Source: Nocardioides daeguensis
GTDB taxonomy: Bacteria; Actinomycetota; Actinomycetes; Propionibacteriales; Nocardioidaceae
Direction: 5' to 3'
Length of the DNA: 64,000 bases
NCBI RefSeq assembly: GCF_019192965.1
Contig: NZ_JAHTKU010000019.1
Coordinates: 62,001 to 126,000, forward strand
This document shows, piece by piece, positions 1-7,180 of this stretch; position 1 is the stretch's first letter, and each line of letters starts with the position of its first letter. A program made the position numbers and the translations under genes. A model generated the notes under the pieces. It was not told the origin of the DNA, ran no database searches, and saw only the letters and a list, made by a program, of their open reading frames with translations.

Positions 1-327
<327 letters not shown>

Positions 328-344
328 GCCGACCGGTTCCCGCC

Positions 345-944
345 ATGGCCGACGACCGCCGTACGTCCCGCAAGCCCGGCCGCCCCGCCTCGGGGCGGTC
401 CGGGCCGCGGTACGCCGAGCGGCTCAAGGCCGAGCGCAAGAAGGCCGCCCGGGAGCGCGAGGCCGCCCTGGTCCGCGCGCGCAACGAGCACCAGCACAAG
501 GCCCGGCTGACCAGCCGCGCTGCGATCCTGGTCCTCGTGCTCGCCGTGCTCGCGGTCTCCTACGCCTCCTCGTTGCGGGCCTACCTCCAGCAGCGCAGCA
601 GCATCGCCGCCCTCGAGGCGCAGATCTCCGAGCGCGAGGCCACGATCGACGACCTGCGCGACGAGAAGAAGCGGTGGGGCGACCCGGCGTACGTCGCCCA
701 GCAGGCCCGTGCCCGGCTCGGGTACGTCGTCCCCGGGGACACCCCGTTCGTGGTGGTCGACGCCGACGGCAACCCGCTCGACGCGGGCGCGGAGCTCGGG
801 GACCCCTCGAAGGTCGCCGACCCGGACAAGCAGACCTGGTACGAGGACGCGTGGGACTCGATGAAGATCGCCGGCAACCCGCCGACGCGGGTGCGCGACC
901 CCAAGGACGAGATCAAGGCTCCCAAGGAGGACCTCGAGCAGTGA
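345..944 (+). CDS. ftsB: FtsB/DivIC-type septum formation initiator
   Basis: A 199-residue bitopic membrane protein. A long basic cytoplasmic N-terminus (residues 1-58, rich in Arg/Lys) precedes one membrane helix (about 59-76). A coiled-coil stretch (about 78-105) and the family's short conserved segment (about 108-125) follow. FtsB-like proteins form a complex with FtsQ and FtsL and help activate septal peptidoglycan synthesis at the division site. ATG 345 lies 17 bp after eno. The stop overlaps the GTG of the next gene (GTGA), so the genes are probably translationally coupled. The N-terminal extension is long compared with E. coli FtsB but usual for actinobacteria. Confidence 0.9.
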   Translation: MADDRRTSRKPGRPASGRSGPRYAERLKAERKKAAREREAALVRARNEHQHKARLTSRAAILVLVLAVLAVSYASSLRAYLQQRSSIAALEAQISEREATIDDLRDEKKRWGDPAYVAQQARARLGYVVPGDTPFVVVDADGNPLDAGAELGDPSKVADPDKQTWYEDAWDSMKIAGNPPTRVRDPKDEIKAPKEDLEQ

Positions 945-1462
945 GCGACGCCATGACCAGCAGCGACGAGGCGGTCATCGCGGCCCAGCTCGGCAGGGCT
1001 CCGCGCGGCGTCCACGCGATCGGGCACCGCTGCCCGTGCGGCAACCCCGACGTGGTGGCCACCGAGCCGCGGCTGCCCAACGGAACGCCGTTCCCGACGA
1101 CCTACTACCTCACCTGCCCGCGGGTGAACTCCAAGATCGGCACCCTCGAGGCGTCCGGCCTGATGAAGCAGATGCAGGACCGGCTCGGCACCGACCCGGA
1201 GCTGGCCGCGGCCTACCGCGCCGCCCACGAGGCCTATCTCGCCGACCGTGCCGCGATCGGTGCGGCGGGCGGCTTCGACGTCCCCGAGATCGAGGGCATC
1301 TCCGCCGGTGGCATGCCCGACCGGGTGAAGTGCCTGCACGTGCTCGCCGGCCACGCGCTGGCCGCCGGACCGGGCGTGAACCCGCTCGGCGACGAGGTCC
1401 TGGAGATCCTCGGCGACTGGTGGGCCAAGGGGCCGTGCGTGGCTCCCGCCGGCGATGAGTGA
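941..1462 (+). CDS. DUF501 domain protein
   Basis: A 173-residue protein matching my memory of the DUF501 family (PF04417), which sits between ftsB and ppx in many actinobacteria. Visible features are a conserved N-terminal QLGR-PRG segment, a cysteine-containing CPCGNPDVV stretch, a YYLTCP motif, and a C-terminal VKCLH-LAGH-LA motif. The Cys and His residues suggest a metal site, but this is inference. GTG 941 overlaps the ftsB stop, and the 3' end overlaps ppx by 8 bp. The function is unknown. The fixed position among division and phosphate genes implies a housekeeping role. Confidence 0.88.
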   Translation: MSDAMTSSDEAVIAAQLGRAPRGVHAIGHRCPCGNPDVVATEPRLPNGTPFPTTYYLTCPRVNSKIGTLEASGLMKQMQDRLGTDPELAAAYRAAHEAYLADRAAIGAAGGFDVPEIEGISAGGMPDRVKCLHVLAGHALAAGPGVNPLGDEVLEILGDWWAKGPCVAPAGDE

Positions 1463-2387
1463 CCCGGTCGCCGCGATCGACTGCGGCACCAACACCATCA
1501 AGCTGCTCGTCGGGGACCCGGCGAACGAGCCGGACAGGGTCCGCCGCGAGAGCCGGATGATCCGCCTCGGCCAGGGCGTCGACGCCACCGGTCGGCTGGC
1601 GCCGGAGGCGCTGGAGCGGGCCTGGGCCGCGATCGACGAGTACGCCGCGATCATCGGCTCGGCCGGCATCGGAGCCGACCGGATCCGGTTCTGCGCCACC
1701 TCCGCGACCCGCGACGCCGCCAATGCGGCGCAGTTCACCGCCGGTGTGCACGCCCGGCTGGGGATCGACCCCGAGGTGCTCTCCGGCGAGGAGGAGGCCC
1801 GGCTCGCCTTCGACGGCGCGGTCCGCGGGCTCACGGCTGCCTCGGTCGAGTTGATCGGCCCGGCGCTGGTCGTCGACATCGGCGGCGGCTCGACCGAGCT
1901 GATCCTCGGCGACCCGGCGACCGGTCCGAACGCCGCGCACTCCATGGACATCGGGTCGGTGCGCCTGCACGAGCGGCACGTGCGCCACGACCCGATCACG
2001 CCCGACGAGGTCGCCGCGGTCGTCGCCGACGTCGACGCCGCGCTCGACGCCTGCCCGGTCGACCCCGCCCTCGCCCGCTCGGTGCTCGCCGTCGCCGGCA
2101 CCAACACCACGATCGCCGCCGGCACCCTCGGCCTCGCCGCCTACGACCGCGACCTGATCCACGCCCGCGTGCTCGCCGTGCCCGACGTCCTCGCACAGGT
2201 CGACCGGCTGCTCGCGATGAGCGTCGCCGAGCGCCGCGCCCTCGGCTGGATGCACCCGGGGCGCGCGGACGTGATCGACGCCGGCGCGCTGATCCTCGCG
2301 CGGGTGCTGGCCCGCCTCTCGGTCGCTCAGGTGGTCGTCGCCGAGACCGACATCCTCGACGGGATCGCCTGGTCGCTGGTGTCGTGA
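1455..2387 (+). CDS. ppx: Ppx/GppA-family exopolyphosphatase
   Basis: A 310-residue cytoplasmic enzyme of the ASKHA fold. It removes terminal phosphate from polyphosphate or converts pppGpp to ppGpp. The phosphate-1 motif AAIDCGTNTIKLLV is at residues 6-19 and the phosphate-2 motif VVDIGGGSTEL at about 138-148. The length fits the short, single-module actinobacterial Ppx1/Ppx2 enzymes, which lack the HD-like C-terminal domain of long Ppx proteins. ATG 1455 overlaps the DUF501 gene by 8 bp, and the stop overlaps the next gene in a GTGA. Whether polyphosphate or pppGpp is preferred cannot be told from sequence. Confidence 0.92.
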   Translation: MSDPVAAIDCGTNTIKLLVGDPANEPDRVRRESRMIRLGQGVDATGRLAPEALERAWAAIDEYAAIIGSAGIGADRIRFCATSATRDAANAAQFTAGVHARLGIDPEVLSGEEEARLAFDGAVRGLTAASVELIGPALVVDIGGGSTELILGDPATGPNAAHSMDIGSVRLHERHVRHDPITPDEVAAVVADVDAALDACPVDPALARSVLAVAGTNTTIAAGTLGLAAYDRDLIHARVLAVPDVLAQVDRLLAMSVAERRALGWMHPGRADVIDAGALILARVLARLSVAQVVVAETDILDGIAWSLVS

Positions 2388-3118
2388 ACGAGGACCCGGC
2401 GGAGGCGATGGCGCGGCTGGACGCGCGGATCGTCCGCTGCCGCACGTGCCCGCGGCTGGTCGCGTGGCGCGAGCAGGTCGCCCGCGAGAAGCGGGCGTCG
2501 TACGCCGACGAGGACTACTGGGCCCGCCCCGTGCCGGGCTTCGGGCCGGCCGCCGCGCGGATCCTGGTCGTCGGGCTGGCGCCGGCCGCCCACGGTGCCA
2601 ACCGGACGGGCCGGATGTTCACCGGCGACCGGTCGGGGGACTGGCTGTTCGCGTCGCTGCACCGGGTCGGGCTGGCCAACCAGGCGCGGAGCGTCGCCCG
2701 CGACGACGGCCTCGAGCTCACCGACGTGCGGCTGGCGGCACCGGTCCGGTGCGCGCCGCCCGCCAACAAGCCCACGCCCGAGGAGCGGGCCGCCTGTGCA
2801 CCCTGGCTGGACCGCGAGCTCGCGATCCTCGCCCCGAGCCTGCGGGTCGTGGTCGCGCTCGGCGCGATCGGGTGGCAGTCGTCGCTCGACGCGTTGGGCC
2901 GCGCCGGCTGGGAGGTGCCGCGCCCGCGGCCACGGTTCGCGCACGGCGCCGAGATCGGGCTGCCCCGACCCGCGCGTCGTCGTACGGGAAGCGACCTGGC
3001 GCTCCTCGGCTGCTTCCACCCCAGCCCGCACAACACGTTCACCGGACGCCTCACCGAGCCGATGACGGACGCGGTGCTGCGCCGGGCCCGCGAGCTTGCT
3101 GAGACACTAGGGGCGTGA
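2384..3118 (+). CDS. Family 5 uracil-DNA glycosylase (UdgB type)
   Basis: A 244-residue DNA repair enzyme that excises uracil, and in this family also hypoxanthine, from DNA. Motif 1 reads GLAPAAHGANRTGR (residues about 65-78), diagnostic of family 5, in which the usual catalytic polar residue of motif 1 is replaced by Ala. Motif 2 HPSPHNTFTG is near residue 207. Four cysteines in the expected places (CRTC near the N-terminus, one in VRCAPP and one in AACAPW) fit the family's 4Fe-4S cluster. GTG 2384 overlaps the ppx stop by 4 bp. It is followed by another 4-bp overlap, so it belongs to the same operon. Confidence 0.9.
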   Translation: MNEDPAEAMARLDARIVRCRTCPRLVAWREQVAREKRASYADEDYWARPVPGFGPAAARILVVGLAPAAHGANRTGRMFTGDRSGDWLFASLHRVGLANQARSVARDDGLELTDVRLAAPVRCAPPANKPTPEERAACAPWLDRELAILAPSLRVVVALGAIGWQSSLDALGRAGWEVPRPRPRFAHGAEIGLPRPARRRTGSDLALLGCFHPSPHNTFTGRLTEPMTDAVLRRARELAETLGA

Positions 3119-3639
3119 GCACCGACCTGTACGCCGTCACCGTCCTCGGCCACGACCGCCCCGGCATCATCGCCGCCACCACGGCCGGCCTCGCGCAGCT
3201 CGGGCTCAACATCGAGGACTCCACGATGACCCTGCTGCGGGGGCACTTCGCGATGATGCTGCTGTGCCGCGGCGGGGCCGATGCCGCCGCGATCGAGCAG
3301 GCCCTGGCGCCGCTCGCCGCCAACGGCGACCTCGACGTCGCGGTCCGCCCGGTCACCGACGAGCCCACGCCCGCCGCCGGGGGCAGCGCGTGGGTGCTGA
3401 CCGTCCACGGCGGCGACCGCTCCGGCATCGTCTCGGCCGTGGTCGCCGAGGTCGCCGCCGCCGGGGGCAACATCACCGACCTCACCACCCGCCTGGCCGG
3501 TGAGCTCTACCTGCTCGTGGCCGAGCTCGACCTGCCCGCCGACGCCGACTCCGCCGCGCTCGAGGGCGCCATCCGGTCCGCGGCCGAGCGCGTCGGCGTC
3601 ACGGCCACCCTGCGCCCGGCCGAGGCCGACGAGCTGTGA
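3115..3639 (+). CDS. Double ACT-domain regulatory protein (GcvR-like)
   Basis: A 174-residue protein made of two ACT domains (about 3-85 and 90-170). Both begin with the typical strand-loop-helix signature: VTVLGHDRPGIIAATTAGLA in the first and LTVHGGDRSGIVSAVVAEVA in the second. No catalytic or DNA-binding domain is fused. ACT pairs of this kind resemble GcvR and bind amino acids to control partner proteins. The ligand and partner here are unknown. GTG 3115 overlaps the glycosylase stop and the stop overlaps def, so it is cotranscribed within the eno-def operon. Confidence 0.88.
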   Translation: MSTDLYAVTVLGHDRPGIIAATTAGLAQLGLNIEDSTMTLLRGHFAMMLLCRGGADAAAIEQALAPLAANGDLDVAVRPVTDEPTPAAGGSAWVLTVHGGDRSGIVSAVVAEVAAAGGNITDLTTRLAGELYLLVAELDLPADADSAALEGAIRSAAERVGVTATLRPAEADEL

Positions 3640-4190
3640 GCAGCGAGCGGGTCGCCGGCTGGTCCGAGACCGAGCTCGGCGTCGAGGGCCGGGTGCTGCC
3701 CGTCGTCTGTGCCCCGCAGGGAGTGCTCTCCGCCCGCGGCGCCGACGTCGACCCCACCTCCGCGGAGTCCGTCCAGCTCGCGGCCGACCTGGTCGCGACC
3801 ATGCGGGTCAGCCCCGGGTGCGTCGGCCTCGCCGCCAACCAGGTCGGTGTGGGCGTGCGGATGTTCTGCGTCGACGTCACCGAGCACCCCAAGACCCGCA
3901 CCCAGCACGGCACCTTCGTCCTGTGCAACGCCGAGGTCGTCGAGTCCAGCCGCAACGAGAAGGCCCGCGAGGGCTGCATGAGCGTCCCTGACTTCACCGG
4001 CGACGTGAAGCGCGCCTCGCGCCTGACCGTCCGCGGCCAGCTGCCCGGCACCGGCGAGACCGTGGAGTTCAGCACCGACGCCTTCGAGGCCCGGGCGCTG
4101 CAGCACGAGATCGACCACACCGACGGCTTCTTGTTCCTCGACCGGGTCGCCGGCGCGCACGCGATCTATCCTCGCCAGACCTACCTGTAG
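3636..4190 (+). CDS. def: Peptide deformylase
   Basis: A 184-residue metalloenzyme that removes the formyl group from nascent proteins. All three family motifs are present: motif 1 VGLAANQVG (about residues 64-72), motif 2 EGCMSVP with the metal-binding Cys (about 110-116; Leu is more usual than Met here), and motif 3 QHEIDHTDG carrying the HExxH-type ligands (about 153-161). The C-terminus is short and ends soon after the last helix. GTG 3636 forms a GTGA overlap with the ACT gene. A tRNA gene starts only 18 bp after the stop. Confidence 0.95.
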   Translation: MSSERVAGWSETELGVEGRVLPVVCAPQGVLSARGADVDPTSAESVQLAADLVATMRVSPGCVGLAANQVGVGVRMFCVDVTEHPKTRTQHGTFVLCNAEVVESSRNEKAREGCMSVPDFTGDVKRASRLTVRGQLPGTGETVEFSTDAFEARALQHEIDHTDGFLFLDRVAGAHAIYPRQTYL

Positions 4191-4208
4191 GTCCGGCCGC
4201 CAGAAGCC

Positions 4209-4282
4209 GCCCCCGTATCCCAACCGGCAGAGGAAGCCGCCTTAAAAGCGGCGCAGTCTGGGTTCGAGCCCCAGCGGGGGCA
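4209..4282 (+). tRNA. Short (class I) tRNA with anticodon UAA, assigned to Leu
   Basis: A complete 74-nt cloverleaf can be folded by eye. The acceptor stem is 7 bp (GCCCCCG with CGGGGGC, 4209-4215 and 4275-4281). The D stem is 3 bp. The anticodon stem GCCGC/GCGGC has loop CTTAAAA, so the anticodon is TAA at 4243-4245. The T stem CTGGG/CCCAG has loop TTCGAGC. The discriminator is A (4282) and CCA is not encoded. The variable loop is only 5 nt (4253-4257), although canonical bacterial tRNA-Leu is class II with a long variable arm. The Leu assignment rests on the anticodon and A73. Confidence 0.88.
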
Positions 4283-4292
4283 CCGACGCGCG

Positions 4293-4685
4293 TCAGTGGG
4301 CGCGGCGTACGGCCAGCGCGTCGATCTCCAACCGCGCGCCGGGCAGCACGAGTCCTGCGACCTGGACCAGCGAGCTCGCGGGTTCGGGAGCATCGCCGAG
4401 GAACTCGGTCCGCGCCGTCCGTACGGCGCCCAGGTCGGCCAGGTCGGTGAGGAAGAAGCCGAGCCGCACGAGGTGGGACACGTCGCTTCCGGCGGCGGTC
4501 AAGGCGCGGGCGAGGTTCGCGAACACCTGCCGGGCCTGGGCGAGCGGGTCACCGTCACCGACGAGGCGGCCCTCGGTGTCCGCGGGCAGCTGTCCGGAGA
4601 CCACGACGACCTCGCCGGAGGCGACGACCGCATGGCTGTAGCCGTTGGTGGGCGGCATGCCCTCGGGCCGGGGGAGGTGGATCAT
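4293..4685 (-). CDS. RidA/YjgF/UK114-family protein
   Basis: A 130-residue single-domain protein of the chorismate-mutase-like RidA fold. It has the usual N-terminal SHAVVASGEVVVVSGQLP stretch, a central QARQVFANLARALTAAG helix and the C-terminal LVLPGARLEIDALA strand. In enzymatically active RidA, an Arg in a PxR motif before the last strand binds the imine substrate. Here the equivalent segment reads PASSLVQVA and lacks that Arg, so this is probably another subfamily, not a classical 2-aminoacrylate deaminase. The gene converges on the tRNA. On its own strand a TAGGCT box (4693-4698) precedes ATG by 7 nt, suggesting leaderless transcription. Confidence 0.88.
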   Translation of the reverse strand: MIHLPRPEGMPPTNGYSHAVVASGEVVVVSGQLPADTEGRLVGDGDPLAQARQVFANLARALTAAGSDVSHLVRLGFFLTDLADLGAVRTARTEFLGDAPEPASSLVQVAGLVLPGARLEIDALAVRRAH

Positions 4686-4709
4686 GCACCGAGCCTAGGA
4701 GGCTGCCGC

Positions 4710-4726
4710 TTCTGCTCAGGGCAGAA
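4710..4726. promoter_or_regulatory. Perfect dyad, probable PopR/ClgR-like operator
   Basis: TTCTGC-TCAGG-GCAGAA is a perfect inverted repeat between the RidA gene and the HTH regulator. Its centre is about 58 nt upstream of the regulator's start codon, where a TACGAT box (4765-4770) suggests leaderless transcription. The same core, CTGC-N5-GCAG, occurs at 6372-6388 upstream of the clpP operon. From memory, the Streptomyces PopR operator is TTCTGCC-N3-GGCAGAA, which differs here at one position. The position suggests autoactivation. Confidence 0.65.
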
Positions 4727-4775
4727 CTCTCCGCGGACACCTCGGGCGGGCCGACCCGCCGACCTACGATGAGGC

Positions 4776-5081
4776 ATGGCCGAGGATCGGAACGCGGCGG
4801 AGCCGCTGTGGCGGGACCTGGTGGGACGACGGCTGCGCGACCTGCGCCGCGAGCGCGGCGAGACGCTGAGCGAGACTGCGGGCCGGGCCGGCATCTCGCC
4901 GCAGTACCTCTCCGAGATCGAGCGGGGCATCAAGGAGCCGAGCAGCGAGATGATCGCCGCGGTCCTCGGGGCGCTGGGGACGACGCTGCTCGACCTCACC
5001 ACCTCCGTCGCCGGCGACCTCCAGCCGCTCGCCGCTCCCGCCGCGGTCGGCGGCGCCTACGCCCTGGCGCTCGTCGCCTGA
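4776..5081 (+). CDS. popR: XRE-family regulator, PopR/ClgR-like activator of clp genes
   Basis: A 101-residue DNA-binding protein with one XRE-type helix-turn-helix (about residues 16-72). The recognition region reads AGISPQYLSEIERGIKEPSS, very like ClgR/PopR of Streptomyces and Corynebacterium. These activators raise clpP transcription and are themselves destroyed by ClpP. The short Ala/Leu-rich C-terminus, ending LALVA, could be such a degron. The gene converges on the clpP pair, with stop codons 1 bp apart. A matching dyad lies upstream of both transcription units. The PopR assignment is inferred from context and motif; ClgR is the alternative. Confidence 0.78.
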   Translation: MAEDRNAAEPLWRDLVGRRLRDLRRERGETLSETAGRAGISPQYLSEIERGIKEPSSEMIAAVLGALGTTLLDLTTSVAGDLQPLAAPAAVGGAYALALVA

Positions 5082-5082
5082 G

Positions 5083-5682
5083 TCACCCCGCGGGACCGCG
5101 CTCCTCGATCACGTGGTCGATCAGCCCGTACTCCCGCGCGCCCGCCGCCGTGAACACCCGGTCGTGGTCGGTGTCGGCGCGCAGCGTGGCCGTGTCCTGG
5201 CCGGTGTGGCGCGACAGGATCTGCTCGATGTCGGCGCGCACCCGCACCACCTCGTCGGCCTGCAGGATCAGGTCGGGGATGGCGCCGCGGCCCTGGGCGG
5301 CGGGCTGGTGCAGGACGACCCGGGCATGGGGGAGCGCCGAGCGCTTGCCGGCCGCGCCGGAGGCGAGCAGCACCGCGCCGACGGCGATCGCCTGACCGAT
5401 GCAGGTCGTCGCGACCTGCGGGCGGATGAACTGCATGGTGTCGTGCACCGCCAGCATCGCGCTCGGGTCGCCGCCCTCGCAGTTGATGTAGAGCTGGATG
5501 TCGCGGTCGGGGTTGTCGGCCTCGAGGTGCAGCAGCTGGGCGACCAGCGAGTTGGCGACGCCCGCGTCGATCGCGGTGCCGAGGTAGACGACCCGCTCGG
5601 TGAGCAGGTGCGAGTAGACGTCCATGATCCGCTCGCCGCGCGGGTGCTGGGCGATCACGTTGGGGACCAGGTAGCTGCTCAC
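5083..5682 (-). CDS. ClpP-like protease subunit lacking the catalytic serine
   Basis: A 199-residue ClpP-fold protein. It has the oligomerisation and substrate-channel segments (YINCEGGDPSAMLAVHDTM), the catalytic-His motif LPHARVVLHQP and the C-terminal DHDR-REYGLID motif with the Asp. The nucleophile block that normally reads GQAASMGA is GQAIAVGA here, so the catalytic Ser is Ala. The reverse-complement codons are GCG ATC GCC, so this is no translation artefact. The subunit should be inactive alone and would work only as a partner of the intact upstream ClpP, as non-catalytic ClpR does in cyanobacteria. GTG 5682 overlaps the upstream clpP stop (GTGA). Confidence 0.88.
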   Translation of the reverse strand: MSSYLVPNVIAQHPRGERIMDVYSHLLTERVVYLGTAIDAGVANSLVAQLLHLEADNPDRDIQLYINCEGGDPSAMLAVHDTMQFIRPQVATTCIGQAIAVGAVLLASGAAGKRSALPHARVVLHQPAAQGRGAIPDLILQADEVVRVRADIEQILSRHTGQDTATLRADTDHDRVFTAAGAREYGLIDHVIEERGPAG

Positions 5683-6311
5683 CGGGTTGCTCCCGCCGGG
5701 GCGAAGGTGCCGAGGCCGACGACGGCGCGGCGTGGCGGCGCCAGCACGTCGTACGACTCCACGATCTCGTCGACGAAGCCGTACTCCAGCGCCTGCGCGG
5801 CGGAGTACCACCGGTCGTGCAGCGAGTCCTCGAAGACCCGCTCCAGCGGCTGTCCGGTGTCCTCGGCGATCAGGCCGAGCACCGTGTCCCGCGTCTGGCG
5901 CAGGTCCTGCGCCTGCAGCTCGATGTCGACGGCGGTGCCGCCGATGCCGGCCGAGCCCTGGTGCATGAGGATCCGGGCATGGGGGAGTGCACGCCGCTTG
6001 CCGCGGGTGCCGGAGGAGAGCAGGAACTGACCGGCGCTGCAGGCGATGCCCAGCGCCAGCGTCGCCACGTCGCACGGCACCAGCCGCATCACGTCGCGGA
6101 TCGCGAGCATCGCCGGCACCGAGCCGCCGGGGGAGTGGATCCACAGCGCGATGTCGGCGCCGGGGTCGTCAGCGGCGAGGCCCACCAGCTGGCTGGTCAG
6201 CAGCACGCCGTTGTCGTCGTCGAGGGGGCCGTCGAGGACCAGCACGCGCTGCTGGAGCAGCTCGCGTCGTACGCGGTCGTCGAAGGCGCGGGGTCGGTTG
6301 TCGTCGCTCAT
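5679..6311 (-). CDS. clpP: ATP-dependent Clp protease proteolytic subunit (catalytic)
   Basis: A 210-residue ClpP serine protease subunit, first gene of the two-gene operon. The triad is present: Ser in GIACSAGQFLL, His in LPHARILMHQGSAG, and Asp in the HDRWYSAAQALEYGFVDEI segment. The N-terminus is somewhat longer than the processed form of E. coli ClpP. On the minus strand a GACAGT box ends 6 nt before ATG 6311, suggesting a leaderless start, with the dyad 6372-6388 about 69 nt upstream. It probably forms mixed rings with the Ser-less second subunit. By position the pair resembles Streptomyces clpP3-clpP4. Confidence 0.92.
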   Translation of the reverse strand: MSDDNRPRAFDDRVRRELLQQRVLVLDGPLDDDNGVLLTSQLVGLAADDPGADIALWIHSPGGSVPAMLAIRDVMRLVPCDVATLALGIACSAGQFLLSSGTRGKRRALPHARILMHQGSAGIGGTAVDIELQAQDLRQTRDTVLGLIAEDTGQPLERVFEDSLHDRWYSAAQALEYGFVDEIVESYDVLAPPRRAVVGLGTFAPAGATR

Positions 6312-6371
6312 GAGCCCACTGTCAGCGACGGGCCGGCCGCGGAGAAGGCGGATCCGCCCACGGCGGAGGGA

Positions 6372-6388
6372 CGCTGCTGACGGCAGCG
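6372..6388. promoter_or_regulatory. Perfect dyad upstream of the clpP operon
   Basis: CGCTGC-TGACG-GCAGCG lies between the clpP operon (minus strand) and the methyltransferase gene (plus strand). It shares the CTGC-N5-GCAG core with the dyad upstream of the popR-like gene. Its centre is about -69 relative to the putative leaderless clpP start, one helical turn from the -58 spacing at popR, as expected for an activator site. A second perfect palindrome, GGCGGATCCGCC, lies at 6347-6358 inside the same region and may be a different site. Confidence 0.6.
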
Positions 6389-6426
6389 CTTGACTTCATG
6401 TCCGCCTGAAGCGGGACAGTGGTCCC

Positions 6427-7125
6427 ATGCACCGTCACGAGCACTCCCACCACGAGCACGACAAGACCCTCGGCGAGCTGCGCGACGCCCTGACCGCCGG
6501 CTTCTGGGACGAGCGGTACGGCGGCACCGACCGCGTCTGGAGCGGTCGGCCCAACCAGCGCCTGGTCGAGCAGCTCGACGCCATCCCCGACCTCGCCCCG
6601 GGGCGCGCCCTCGACGTCGCCTGCGGCGAGGGTGCCGACGCCGTGTGGCTCGCGAAGCAGGGCTGGCAGGTCACGGCGGTCGACGTGTCGCAGGTGGCGC
6701 TGGCCAAGGTCGCCGCGCACGCCGAGGAGGAGGGTGTCGGCGACCGGATCCGGATCGGGTTCTACGACGCCCTCGCCGACCCGCGTCCGGTCGGCCACCA
6801 CACCTTCGACCTGGTGACGGTCAGCTTCCTGCACGTCCCGCTCCCGGACTTCCCCGCGGTCTACCGCGGGATCGCCGACGCCGTCGCGCCGGGCGGCCGG
6901 CTGCTCGTCGTGGCCCACCACCCCGACGACGTCACCACCGGCGCGCGCCACGACCACGGCCCCGGCCTGATGTTCGAGCCGGAGCGGGTCATCGAGACGC
7001 TCGGCGCCGACCGGCCCGACAGCCCGTGGGAGGTCGAGGTCGCCGACACGCCCGTCCGGGAGCAGGCCACGCCCGAGGGGCCACTGCGGGTGCGCGACAC
7101 CGTGGTCCGGCTCCGCAGGCGCTGA
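6427..7125 (+). CDS. Class I SAM-dependent methyltransferase
   Basis: A 232-residue methyltransferase with the Rossmann-like fold. Motif I reads ALDVACGEGADAVWLAKQGW (about residues 60-79), followed by the acidic VTAVDVS motif, which binds the SAM ribose. A later VTVSFLHVPL segment matches motif IV. The N-terminus begins with a His-rich stretch (MHRHEHSHHEHD), which could bind metal. The overall shape is like TehB/UbiE-type small-molecule methyltransferases; the substrate is unknown. A TTGACT/GACAGT promoter (6390-6395 and 6415-6420) ends 6 nt before the ATG. It is divergent from clpP and shares the dyad region, so co-regulation is possible. Confidence 0.85.
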   Translation: MHRHEHSHHEHDKTLGELRDALTAGFWDERYGGTDRVWSGRPNQRLVEQLDAIPDLAPGRALDVACGEGADAVWLAKQGWQVTAVDVSQVALAKVAAHAEEEGVGDRIRIGFYDALADPRPVGHHTFDLVTVSFLHVPLPDFPAVYRGIADAVAPGGRLLVVAHHPDDVTTGARHDHGPGLMFEPERVIETLGADRPDSPWEVEVADTPVREQATPEGPLRVRDTVVRLRRR

Positions 7126-7180
7126 GCCGGGCACTGCCGGACGGGTGACGCGGGTCACATGCCTCGGGTATCTTCCGGGC

